This document shows, piece by piece, positions 18,366 through 26,319 of a stretch of DNA of 64,000 bases (the first letter of the stretch is position 1; the number at the start of each line of letters is the position of its first letter). Below the pieces are notes generated by a model. That model was not told the DNA's origin. It did not search any database and saw only the letters and a program-made list of their open reading frames with translations. The position numbers and the translations under genes were made by a program. The stretch is from an uncultured Duncaniella sp. (GTDB lineage: Bacteria; Bacteroidota; Bacteroidia; Bacteroidales; Muribaculaceae): assembly GCA_910577335.1 (NCBI GenBank), contig CAJTMJ010000001.1:115710-179709 (forward strand). The letters run 5' to 3'.

Positions 18366-18431
18366 GATACTATAAAGTAAGCGTCCAAAAGTGCTGAATG
18401 TCACACTCTTGGACGCTTATTTTATAGTATC
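18366..18431. terminator. Long bidirectional terminator between convergent genes
   Basis: A 66-base imperfect palindrome. The outer arms GATACTATAAA / TTTATAGTATC and inner arms TAAGCGTCCAA / TTGGACGCTTA are separated by single mismatches. It lies between the DUF4831 gene (+) and trpB (-), so it probably stops both. Confidence 0.8.
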
Positions 18432-18453
18432 TTATACGTTTTTAATACGTAAT

Positions 18454-19653
18454 TTATTCCATGACTGGGATTCCAAGATAGGTTGACAGGTCTTTATCAC
18501 CACGGCCTGAAAGATTTATTATCACGGTGTCGGTAGGCTTGAATTTCATCACGTCAAGCGCTCCGAGTGCGTGAGAGCTTTCAAGTGCCGGGATTATACC
18601 TTCGAGTGCGGTGAGATTGTGAGCGGCTTCGAGAGCTGTGTCATCGTTCACGGCAACCACTTTGATGCGCCCGGTTTTGTGAAGGTGGGAGATGAAAGGT
18701 CCGATGCCCGGGTAGTCAAGACCTGCAGAGATGCTGTATGGCTCTTCGATGTTGCCTGAATCATCCATTAACACCATTGTTCTGAAGCCATGTATTATGC
18801 CTTCACGACCCACAGATATTGAAGCGGCGGTTTTGCCTGAGTTTACACCCTTACCACCGGCTTCTACAGCTACGAGCTGTACTCCGTCTTCAGGAATGAA
18901 GTGGTAGAATGCTCCGGTGGCGTTGCTGCCGCCGCCGATACATGCTATCACATAGTCGGGATTCTTCTTGCCGGTCTTTTCTAAAAGTTGGTTCTGAATC
19001 TCCTCGCTGATTATTGATTGGAAACGTGCGACCATCTGAGGATAGGGGTCGGGACCAACTGCGCTTCCAAGCAGATAGAAAGTGTCCGCAGGGTTCTCAC
19101 ACCAGTCTTGTAGCGCAACGTCAACAGCGTCGGCAAGAGTGGCACCACCCTGTGTCACCGGCACTACCTTTGCTCCGAGCATTTTCATGCGTTCCACATT
19201 CGGGCGTTGGCGGTCAACATCAACTTTCCCCATGTAAACAGTACATTCCATACCCATGAGGGCGCATACGGTTGCGGTTGCTACGCCATGCTGTCCGGCA
19301 CCTGTCTCAGCGATGACACGGCGTTTGCCCATGCGCTTTGCTAGCAATACCTGACCTATGGCGTTGTTGATTTTATGTGCGCCGGTATGGTTGAGGTCCT
19401 CTCGTTTAAGGTATATATTGGTGCCGTATTTTTCACTTAGACGCTTGGCATAGTAGAGCGGGGTAGGGCGTCCTACATAGTCACGCATCAACTGGTCAAA
19501 TTCTTCCTGAAAATCAGGATCTTCAATATATTTCAAATATGCCTCCTTAAGGGCATTGATGTTATCTTTAAGAATGTCCGGAACAAACACACCCCCGAAT
19601 TCTCCGTAAAAGCCATTGTCGTCGGGCGGGAGGTTAAGTGAGAAATGATTCAT
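18454..19653 (-). CDS. trpB: Tryptophan synthase beta chain
   Basis: Condenses indole with L-serine to make tryptophan, normally in an alpha2-beta2 complex with TrpA. The 399 residues are standard, with the PLP lysine Lys94 in HTGAHKINN and the phosphate-binding GGGSNATGAF loop. It is of the classical TrpB1 type that responds to TrpA. It has its own promoter and terminator, and no trpA or other trp gene is adjacent, so the alpha subunit must be encoded elsewhere. The leader of about 120 bases shows no run of Trp codons. Confidence 0.95.
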   Translation of the reverse strand: MNHFSLNLPPDDNGFYGEFGGVFVPDILKDNINALKEAYLKYIEDPDFQEEFDQLMRDYVGRPTPLYYAKRLSEKYGTNIYLKREDLNHTGAHKINNAIGQVLLAKRMGKRRVIAETGAGQHGVATATVCALMGMECTVYMGKVDVDRQRPNVERMKMLGAKVVPVTQGGATLADAVDVALQDWCENPADTFYLLGSAVGPDPYPQMVARFQSIISEEIQNQLLEKTGKKNPDYVIACIGGGSNATGAFYHFIPEDGVQLVAVEAGGKGVNSGKTAASISVGREGIIHGFRTMVLMDDSGNIEEPYSISAGLDYPGIGPFISHLHKTGRIKVVAVNDDTALEAAHNLTALEGIIPALESSHALGALDVMKFKPTDTVIINLSGRGDKDLSTYLGIPVME

Positions 19654-19776
19654 ATCAGCTATGAGAAAAATGATGAAATGCCATGAAGAGTTGGCAGATT
19701 ATGATAAAATGTCATAAAATGGCTCGATGGCATATTGTTTTGTGGTGAAATTTCGTGAAAAAATAGAAATATGTTG

Positions 19777-19808
19777 CAAAGATAGAAACAAAACCGATAA
19801 AATGCAAG
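19777..19808 (-). promoter_or_regulatory. trpB promoter
   Basis: On the minus strand, CTTG (19805-19808, one mismatch from TTTG), a 20-base spacer and TATCTTTG (19777-19784). It directly abuts the U-tract of the terminator that ends the upstream RNA, so trpB transcription starts independently. Confidence 0.65.
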
Positions 19809-19847
19809 AAAAAAGCCCGGCGGGTGAGTCGCACCACTTGCCGAGCT
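19809..19847 (-). terminator. Intrinsic terminator of the structured RNA
   Basis: AGCTCGGC pairs perfectly (one G-U) with GCCGGGCT across an inner GTG/CAC stem, followed directly by TTTTTT on the minus strand. This is the clearest strand indicator for the RNA upstream. Confidence 0.8.
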
Positions 19848-20040
19848 GAGTGTTAGACAGGGAGGGAATTGACTTCCATCCCCAAGTTCTTTAGGGCTAA
19901 AGAACTTCTTTCAGGGTGATGGCGTCGTCATGGGACGATGCGTCATCCTTTTCAATATAGCTAAAGGTTTAATGCCTTAAGCTACCTTTCCCAAACCGTG
20001 ATACCTTCTATGAGGTTTATCTCGGATTGTATCTTAAAAA
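19809..20040 (-). ncRNA. Candidate structured noncoding RNA (tandem hairpins), family unknown
   Basis: The minus strand folds by eye into a string of strong local hairpins: 20000-20033 (GATAC/GTATC), 19958-19984 (TAGCT, AAGG / CCTT, AGCTA), 19918-19947 (GATG..TCGTC / GACGA..CATC), 19884-19907 (perfect 10 bp AAGTTCTTTA / TAAAGAACTT) and 19860-19883 (GGG..GGAA / UUCC..CCC). It then ends in a GC-rich terminator with a U6 tract. No open reading frame longer than about 11 codons fits. It lacks the conserved elements of tmRNA, RNase P RNA and SRP RNA. A short CGCC/GGCG hairpin plus T5 at 20036-20054 may end an upstream transcript or be its first element. The 5' end and promoter are not located. Confidence 0.55.
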
Positions 20041-20178
20041 CGCCACAGGGGGCGCTTGGTTTGAGGTTCGGGGATTAAAAATGGTGAATTATCGTTAAGC
20101 CATGATTAATATGAATGAATAATCAGGAGATAATGTAAATTTGAGACCGATGTGGGGCTTAAATTCATTGAAAAGCCC

Positions 20179-20186
20179 TAACTTTG
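20179..20186 (+). promoter_or_regulatory. -7 box upstream of rsmA
   Basis: TAACTTTG matches TAnnTTTG. No good -33 TTTG is found at the right spacing. The leader would be about 70 bases and contains a small CCGG...CCGG hairpin. Confidence 0.5.
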
Positions 20187-20258
20187 CAGTTGAGTTAATG
20201 GCTGTCCGGTTTTATGTGAGCCGGTAGTTACTGTTGTTAAACGATCTAAAGCCGAACA

Positions 20259-21080
20259 ATGGTTAAAAGAAAGCAATCTACAGCATCGCGAGGCGGAGAT
20301 GTGCGCCCGAAGAAAGCTCTTGGTCAACATTTCTTGACCGATGAGTCGATCGCAGCCCGCATTGCGTCAACCCTTGATCCTTGGAAAGGGCTCCCCGTTA
20401 TGGAGGTGGGTCCGGGGATGGGTGTGTTAACCAAGTATCTCCTCGCCGAGGGGCATGATGTGAAAGTGGCTGAGATTGACGGTGAGAGTATTGAATATCT
20501 TCGTTATAACTATCCGGATTTGGTGGGTAGGATTCTTGATGTCGATTTTCTGAAACTCGATCTTGCAAGCATATATCCTGACGGTCAGAAATTTTGTGTG
20601 ATAGGTAACTATCCTTATAATATATCGTCACAGATATTTTTCCATGTCTTGGATTATAAAGAGCAGGTGGTGTGCTGTTCGGGGATGCTTCAGCGTGAGG
20701 TTGCCGAACGTTTTGCCGCAGCTCCCGGCACCAAGTCACGAGGCATACTGAGTGTGCTTCTTCAGGCTTGGTATGATGTGAAATATCTGTTTACTGTTGA
20801 TGAGAAGGTGTTTAATCCCCCTCCAAAGGTTAAGAGCGGGGTTATAATCATGACTCGTAATGATGTCACCTCGTTGGGGTGTGACGAGCGGTTGTTTAAA
20901 TCCGTGGTTAAAACATCTTTCGGTCAACGCCGCAAGACGCTGCGCAATTCGCTGCGCGGAATGTTTCCTGCCGGAGTGCCGTTGCCTGATGACCCGTTGT
21001 TAGCTATGCGCCCTGAACAGCTTACCGTGGCGCAATTCATTGAGCTTACCAACATCATCACCAACTATCACTCTGACTGA
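20259..21080 (+). CDS. rsmA: 16S rRNA (adenine1518-N6/adenine1519-N6)-dimethyltransferase
   Basis: KsgA/RsmA dimethylates two adjacent adenines near the 3' end of 16S rRNA, a late step in 30S maturation. The 273-residue protein has the family opening KKALGQHFL (18-25), the SAM-binding EVGPGMG (49-55), an acidic EID motif and the catalytic NYPY (117-120). The C-terminal domain has the typical FGQRRKTLRNSL segment. Its stop is 2 bases before the mgtE start, so the two are co-transcribed, an association common in Bacteroidales. Confidence 0.96.
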   Translation: MVKRKQSTASRGGDVRPKKALGQHFLTDESIAARIASTLDPWKGLPVMEVGPGMGVLTKYLLAEGHDVKVAEIDGESIEYLRYNYPDLVGRILDVDFLKLDLASIYPDGQKFCVIGNYPYNISSQIFFHVLDYKEQVVCCSGMLQREVAERFAAAPGTKSRGILSVLLQAWYDVKYLFTVDEKVFNPPPKVKSGVIIMTRNDVTSLGCDERLFKSVVKTSFGQRRKTLRNSLRGMFPAGVPLPDDPLLAMRPEQLTVAQFIELTNIITNYHSD

Positions 21081-21082
21081 AA

Positions 21083-22453
21083 ATGAAAGAATATACCCCT
21101 GAATACTTGGCGCATCTGCGCAAAATCATAGAGGATCATGCCGATGACGCAGCCCGTGACGAGCTTGCGGATCTGCACCCTGCCGACATTGCCGAACTTT
21201 ATCAGGATCTTGACCTTGACGAAGCTGAATATCTTTACAAACTCCTTGACGAAGACGCACAGGCTGATGTGCTCATGGAGCTTGATGAGGATGACCGTGC
21301 GAAGCTTCTGTCTAAGATGGATGCCGAGGATATTGCCAAGCAGATAGAACACCTCGATACCGACGACGCGGTTGATATTATACAGGAACTCGACGAGGAC
21401 GAGCGTGACAAGATTCTTAGCCATATCGATGACGTAGAGCAGGCGGGCGATATCATAGACCTTCTGAAATATGACGAGGACACCGCCGGCGGTCTCATGG
21501 GCACGGAGATGATTGTCGTGAACGAGAACTGGAGTATGCCGGAGTGTATCAAACAGATGCGTATGCAGGCTGAGGATATGGATGAGGTGTATTATGTCTA
21601 CGTGGTTGACAATGAGGAAAGGCTTAGAGGCACTCTCCCGCTGAAGAAACTTATCACCCACCCTTCCGTGTCAAAGATAAAACATGTCATGGAGGTTGAT
21701 CCGGTGTCAGTAAAAGCCGACACACCTATCGATGAGGTAGCACTCGACTTTGAAAAGTATGACCTTGTGGCTATGCCTGTGATTGACTCTATCGGACGAC
21801 TGCTTGGGCGCATAACTGTGGACGACGTAATGGATAAGGTACGTGATTCAAGTGAACGTGACTATCAGTTGGCATCAGGTCTTTCCGGTGATGTGGAGTC
21901 GGATGACAAATTGTTCGCACAGACCAAGGCACGTCTTCCGTGGCTTCTGATAGGTATGGTTGGCGGACTTTGCAATTCATTCATATTGGGACGGTTCGAA
22001 GGGGGCTTTGTGATTGACCCGGCTTTGGCACTGTTCATACCGCTTATCGGTGGTACCGGCGGAAATGTGGGAACACAATCGTCAGCTATCGTAGTTCAAG
22101 GTCTTGCAAACGGTTCGCTCGATATAAAAAATTCCGGACGGCAGTTATTGCGTGAACTCGGCGTCGGTTTGCTTAACGGATGTATAATTGCATTGCTGGT
22201 TTTCGCATATAACTTTTTTACAATAGGGCACGGACATGAGGTGACAACATTTGCGGTGTCTATATCGCTGTTTTGTGTGGTGATGTTTGCCTCTGTCTTT
22301 GGAACTTTCGTCCCCCTTACTCTTGAGAAGCTTAAAATAGACCCTGCTCTGGCTACCGGACCGTTTATATCTATCACAAACGACATAATCGGTATGCTTA
22401 TATACATGGGTATATCTACTTGGCTTATAATCTCTTTTGGAGTAGCCGGATAG
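21083..22453 (+). CDS. mgtE: MgtE-family magnesium transporter
   Basis: 456 residues. The N-terminal helical domain (about 1-130) has the acidic repeats (LHPADIAELYQDLD, LDEDAQADVLMELD) that bind Mg2+ and gate the channel. A tandem CBS pair (about 130-255) follows; its second unit contains DLVAMPVIDSIGRLLG. Five transmembrane helices (about 280-455) include the conserved GGNVGTQSSAIVVQGLA pore segment. It acts as a dimer in the inner membrane, importing Mg2+ when the intracellular level is low. It is coupled to rsmA and followed by a hairpin terminator. Confidence 0.95.
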   Translation: MKEYTPEYLAHLRKIIEDHADDAARDELADLHPADIAELYQDLDLDEAEYLYKLLDEDAQADVLMELDEDDRAKLLSKMDAEDIAKQIEHLDTDDAVDIIQELDEDERDKILSHIDDVEQAGDIIDLLKYDEDTAGGLMGTEMIVVNENWSMPECIKQMRMQAEDMDEVYYVYVVDNEERLRGTLPLKKLITHPSVSKIKHVMEVDPVSVKADTPIDEVALDFEKYDLVAMPVIDSIGRLLGRITVDDVMDKVRDSSERDYQLASGLSGDVESDDKLFAQTKARLPWLLIGMVGGLCNSFILGRFEGGFVIDPALALFIPLIGGTGGNVGTQSSAIVVQGLANGSLDIKNSGRQLLRELGVGLLNGCIIALLVFAYNFFTIGHGHEVTTFAVSISLFCVVMFASVFGTFVPLTLEKLKIDPALATGPFISITNDIIGMLIYMGISTWLIISFGVAG

Positions 22454-22510
22454 TATTAGGTTTATCTCAGGGCATATATCCCATTTAATAATTATTTTAC
22501 CGCTATAAAT

Positions 22511-22573
22511 GAAAAATAGGCTGTCTCCCGACAGCCTATATTCTTTAACCTTAAATCTAATACCATGAAAACA
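22511..22573 (-). ncRNA. Possible short minus-strand RNA between mgtE and the two-component system
   Basis: A minus-strand TATATTTG box (22579-22586) faces a hairpin 40 bases away that on this strand ends in TTTTT. A transcript of about 60 bases could form, mostly leader plus terminator. No -33 TTTG is at the right distance, so this is weak. It may simply be a bidirectional terminator and a chance box. Confidence 0.3.
22516..22539. terminator. Perfect 10-bp terminator hairpin after mgtE
   Basis: ATAGGCTGTC and its exact complement surround a TCCC loop. The plus-strand flank is ATTCTTT and the minus-strand flank is TTTTTC, so it can act both ways; the U-tract is better on the minus strand. 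Confidence 0.75.
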
Positions 22574-22769
22574 CAGTGCAAATATAGTAACTATACTCTT
22601 AAAACTCTATAGAGATAGAAAAGTTCACAAGGATTTCCGATTTAACATGTTTTAACAATACTTCCCAAGAAAATATTGTAATTTAGCGTCACGATGAGTA
22701 AACACTATCGTTTTTTGTCCGCAAGGATAAAAATAATGCTTTTTTGGAACACATAACTTTTAAATTGAC

Positions 22770-23486
22770 ATGAGCACGCGCCTATTAGTAGTCGATGACG
22801 AGGAATCAATCTGCGAAATCCTAAGATACAATCTTTTGAAGGAAGGCTATGAGGTGGATACCGCCAATAGTGCTGAAGAAGCCCTTGAAATGGATCTATC
22901 TTTGTACGATCTTTTCATCGTTGATATCATGATGGAACGTTTGAGCGGCTTTGATTTTGCAAAACGTCTTCGAAACAGTTCCGGCACCGAGGATGTGCCC
23001 ATCATATTCTGCTCGGCATTGACCGATGAGGATGACACTGTGATGGGGCTTAATATCGGTGCGGATGATTATATAACCAAACCTTTTAAGATAAGCGAGG
23101 TGCTTGCGAGGGTTAACGCTGTGTTGCGTCGCACTCAGCTTGCGCGCCGCGCGGCTGCACCTGCGGTTAACGAAGCTCCCGAAATGGAGCCTGACATTGA
23201 ATACGAGGGATTGAGAATCGATCCCAATGACAAGGTATGTTATCTTAACGGGAACAAGATTTCGTTGACTAAAACCGAGCTTGAGATTCTTTCTTTTTTC
23301 CTGACACATCGCAATAGAATCTATTCACGTGAAGAGATAATACGCCACGTGTGGGCTGATGATGTCGTGGTGACTAACCGCACCATTGATACCAACATAA
23401 CGCGTCTCCGAAAGAAAATCGGAGAATACGGAAATAATATAGTGACGCGTTTAGGGTTTGGCTATGGTTTTAAAGAGAAAGATTAG
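22770..23486 (+). CDS. OmpR/PhoB-family response regulator
   Basis: 238 residues. The receiver domain has the acidic pocket Asp9/Asp10, phospho-acceptor Asp52 in LFIVDIMM, the conserved Ser/Thr-Ala region and Lys104 in YITKPF. A linker of about 25 residues rich in Ala and Pro leads to a winged-helix DNA-binding domain (about 145-238) with LTKTELEILSFFLTHRNRIYSREEII and TNITRLRKKIG. It resembles RprY of Bacteroides, but orthology was not tested. It overlaps the histidine kinase gene by 23 bases. An imperfect promoter box TAATTTAG lies at 22679-22686. Confidence 0.93.
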   Translation: MSTRLLVVDDEESICEILRYNLLKEGYEVDTANSAEEALEMDLSLYDLFIVDIMMERLSGFDFAKRLRNSSGTEDVPIIFCSALTDEDDTVMGLNIGADDYITKPFKISEVLARVNAVLRRTQLARRAAAPAVNEAPEMEPDIEYEGLRIDPNDKVCYLNGNKISLTKTELEILSFFLTHRNRIYSREEIIRHVWADDVVVTNRTIDTNITRLRKKIGEYGNNIVTRLGFGYGFKEKD

Positions 23487-24972
23487 TTTCCTTTGGCAAT
23501 TGTTTCTTCCGATTGCTTTAGCATTGTGTGTCGTATTCGGTCTCATCATCTGGTACCAGTATAAACGCGAGGCTGACTATCGTATGGAGACACTTAACGA
23601 AGAACTTGCGCGTATTGACAATCGCATTATTGCCGCATACGAACGCAACGCAAACCTGCGTCCGTTTCTTGCCTTTATCCAGCAATTCTTTGAAGGATCG
23701 AAGGTTGAGGGTGTGAGAGTGAGCGTATACCAGAAAAAAGGCTATACCGAACGTCTTCTCTACTCCTTGGGGCTTCCTATCCCATATAATCTTGACGAAA
23801 TAAATTTTGAAAAGAAGGTTACTGACGACGATGCCGTTGACTATGGATTCGGGTCGGATGAAGATGATAAGATGTATTTCTATTCAAGCGCCGGTAGCTC
23901 GGACGGGAAAATAGTGGTCAGGACTGCGATGCCATATAATGAACGAATACATGATGAGCTTGAAATAGACTCGACTGTATGGATTGCCATGGCTGTGTGC
24001 TTCCTGTTTACGTTGTTAGTGACATATTTCTCTCTGCGGCGATTGACCCGTTCGGTCACACTGCTTAAGGATTTTGCTTATCGTGCCACTTCGGGTGGTT
24101 ACTTCACTGGTCTTGATAAGTTTCCTTCAAATGAGCTTGGTGACATATCAAGAGAGATAGTGACGCTTTACAGGCAACGTGGAAATGCAATCGAGACCAT
24201 AAAGAAGGAGCGAAAAGTAGCCATACATGCCATTGAGGAGAAAGCTCGTGTGACCCGACAGATGACTCAGAATATCAATCATGAAATAAAGACTCCGGTG
24301 GGTATCATCAGAGGCTATCTTGAGTCGATATTGAACGACCCTAATATGGATGATGACACACGCAACCGTTTCCTTGAGCGTATGCTTCAGAATGTCGAAA
24401 GACTCTCAGCTCTTCTTAATGACGTATCCACTATGACACGTCTTGAAAATGGCAGCGACAAGATTTCGGTTGAAATGGTGGATATGCACGACCTTGTATA
24501 TCAGATTGACAATGATATTCCTGTCAACAATCTCGCCGGCAATATGTCATTTTCATTCGATGTGCCGATAGGTTGCTGCGTTACAGGAAACTATGGTCTG
24601 ATATATGGTATGGTATGCGGCTTGATCCGTAACGCCGCCATGCATTCGGGGGGTAGCAACATATCGTTGCGTCTGATTTCCGAAAGTGACCGTTATTACG
24701 TATTTTCTTTCTACGATGATGGTACCGGTGTCGGGGAAGAGCATCTTCCTCACCTGTTTGAGCGTTTTTACCGTGTGGATACGGGGCGTTCACGTAAGAT
24801 GGGTGGTACAGGTCTCGGACTCCCGATTGTAAAGAGCACTGTAACCTCAATGGGCGGTACTATATCGGTGCACAACCGTTCGACCGGAGGTCTGGAATTT
24901 ATCTTCACTCTGCCGAAATATATTGACGATGACGAGTTCATCGACAACGATGAGACCCCTCAAAGCGTCTAA
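23464..24972 (+). CDS. Membrane sensor histidine kinase
   Basis: Start taken at the second in-frame ATG (MVLKRKISFLW); the one 6 bases upstream is also possible. Topology: TM1 about 8-28, a periplasmic sensor region of about 145 residues with no recognised domain, TM2 about 170-190 and a HAMP-like linker. The DHp domain carries the phospho-His in NINHEIKTPVG (His273) and the ATPase domain has the N-box LIRNAAMHSGG, DDGTGVG and GGTGLGLPIVKS. It forms a two-component pair with the overlapping upstream regulator. Its stop codon overlaps the argH stop on the other strand by 4 bases, leaving no room for a terminator between them. Confidence 0.93.
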   Translation: MVLKRKISFLWQLFLPIALALCVVFGLIIWYQYKREADYRMETLNEELARIDNRIIAAYERNANLRPFLAFIQQFFEGSKVEGVRVSVYQKKGYTERLLYSLGLPIPYNLDEINFEKKVTDDDAVDYGFGSDEDDKMYFYSSAGSSDGKIVVRTAMPYNERIHDELEIDSTVWIAMAVCFLFTLLVTYFSLRRLTRSVTLLKDFAYRATSGGYFTGLDKFPSNELGDISREIVTLYRQRGNAIETIKKERKVAIHAIEEKARVTRQMTQNINHEIKTPVGIIRGYLESILNDPNMDDDTRNRFLERMLQNVERLSALLNDVSTMTRLENGSDKISVEMVDMHDLVYQIDNDIPVNNLAGNMSFSFDVPIGCCVTGNYGLIYGMVCGLIRNAAMHSGGSNISLRLISESDRYYVFSFYDDGTGVGEEHLPHLFERFYRVDTGRSRKMGGTGLGLPIVKSTVTSMGGTISVHNRSTGGLEFIFTLPKYIDDDEFIDNDETPQSV

Positions 24973-26264
24973 TCTTTGAACTTATCCATTAAAGTCTGGA
25001 ATTTCAGAGCTATCTGCGGATTGCAGAGATTGTTTATGGAGCCGGAGTGAGTGTGCTGAACCTTGCGCACCGGTGAATATGTGCCCTCCTGTACTTCCAT
25101 TCCGACCTTCTTGTATGCTTCACGGAATGGCATACCTGACAGCACAAGCCGGTTTACTTCCTCGACGGTGAATAAGTAATCATAGCGTGAATCATTAATT
25201 ATGTCATGTTTCACACGTATGTGCTGGAGCATGAAATCAGCCATTTCAAGGCATTGTACCATTTCTGTGGTTGCCGGGAAGATTATATCCTTGAGCAATT
25301 GCAGATCTCTGTTATATCCGAGGGGAAGGTTTGCGGTGAGGAGTGCGATTTCATTTTGAATGGATTGCAGACGGTTGCACTTGCCGCGCATTATTTCAAA
25401 CACATCGGGGTTTTTCTTGTGCGGCATAATCGATGAACCGGTGGTGAGCTCATCAGGGAATGAGATGAAGCCGAAATTTTGACACATCCACATGCACACA
25501 TCCATTGCAAGGTGTCCGAGGGTGGATGCAATGGCGCTTATAGCCATCGATACTGCTCGTTCCGTTTTGCCTCTCGACATCTGGGCTGCAACCACATTAT
25601 AATGCAGAGTCTTGAAATGCAATAATTCAGTGGTCATCTCACGGTTGAGCGGGAAAGATGAACCATATCCGGCGGCAGAGCCAAGCGGATTCTGATTGGC
25701 GATATTGTATGCTGCCACGAGCATCTGCATATCGTCGGCAAGAGATTCGGCGTATGCGCCAAACCAAAGTCCGAAAGATGATGGCATGGCTACCTGCAGA
25801 TGGGTATAACCGGGCATCAGGACATCTTTATATTCCTCGCTGAGAATTTGAAGGCGTTTAAACAGTTTTTCTACGGCTGTGGCTATATGTTTTAACTCGT
25901 CACGCATGAAGAGTTTGAGGTCAACCAATACTTGGTCGTTACGTGAGCGTCCGGAGTGGATTTTTTTGCCAACGTCACCAAGCTTGGCGGTGAGCATGAA
26001 CTCAACTTGAGAATGTACATCTTCCACACCCTCTTCTATGGTGAATTCCCCTTTTTCAATAATGTCGGCAATCTCCTGAAGCGCTTTTAACAACACTTCA
26101 AGCTCATCGGCGGTAAGCAATCCGATACTTTGAAGCATTTTGATATGTGCCATTGAACCTTGCACGTCATATCGGGCAAGACGCAGGTCAAGTTCCCGGT
26201 CATTTCCAACAGTGAATTCTTCAATCATTTTATCAGGCTCAAAGCCCTTGCTCCAAAGTTTCAT
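24969..26264 (-). CDS. argH: Argininosuccinate lyase
   Basis: Last step of arginine synthesis: argininosuccinate to arginine plus fumarate. It is a fumarase/aspartase-superfamily tetramer. The 431 residues are slightly shorter than the usual 450-470. Motifs: SGRSRND (104-110), the general-base/acid region TH (154-155) and the catalytic flexible loop GSSIMPHKKNP (276-286). It is the last gene of the arg operon, 55 bases after argE. The C-terminus has been trimmed to meet the convergent kinase gene. Confidence 0.96.
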   Translation of the reverse strand: MKLWSKGFEPDKMIEEFTVGNDRELDLRLARYDVQGSMAHIKMLQSIGLLTADELEVLLKALQEIADIIEKGEFTIEEGVEDVHSQVEFMLTAKLGDVGKKIHSGRSRNDQVLVDLKLFMRDELKHIATAVEKLFKRLQILSEEYKDVLMPGYTHLQVAMPSSFGLWFGAYAESLADDMQMLVAAYNIANQNPLGSAAGYGSSFPLNREMTTELLHFKTLHYNVVAAQMSRGKTERAVSMAISAIASTLGHLAMDVCMWMCQNFGFISFPDELTTGSSIMPHKKNPDVFEIMRGKCNRLQSIQNEIALLTANLPLGYNRDLQLLKDIIFPATTEMVQCLEMADFMLQHIRVKHDIINDSRYDYLFTVEEVNRLVLSGMPFREAYKKVGMEVQEGTYSPVRKVQHTHSGSINNLCNPQIALKFQTLMDKFKD

Positions 26265-26319
26265 ATTGAGTAGATTTATGCTTTTTAGGAATATGTTAAG
26301 AATAAGATTTCTCTCCGAG

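Noticed and set aside
19660..19776. trpB leader as a tryptophan attenuator or Bacteroid-trp RNA
   Set aside because: No short frame with repeated Trp codons and no competing terminator hairpin between promoter and start codon were found.
19809..20040. tmRNA, RNase P RNA, SRP RNA or 6S RNA as the identity of the structured RNA
   Set aside because: No tRNA-like end, no RNase P core motif, no SRP GGAAG-loop, and local hairpins rather than one long rod with a central bubble.
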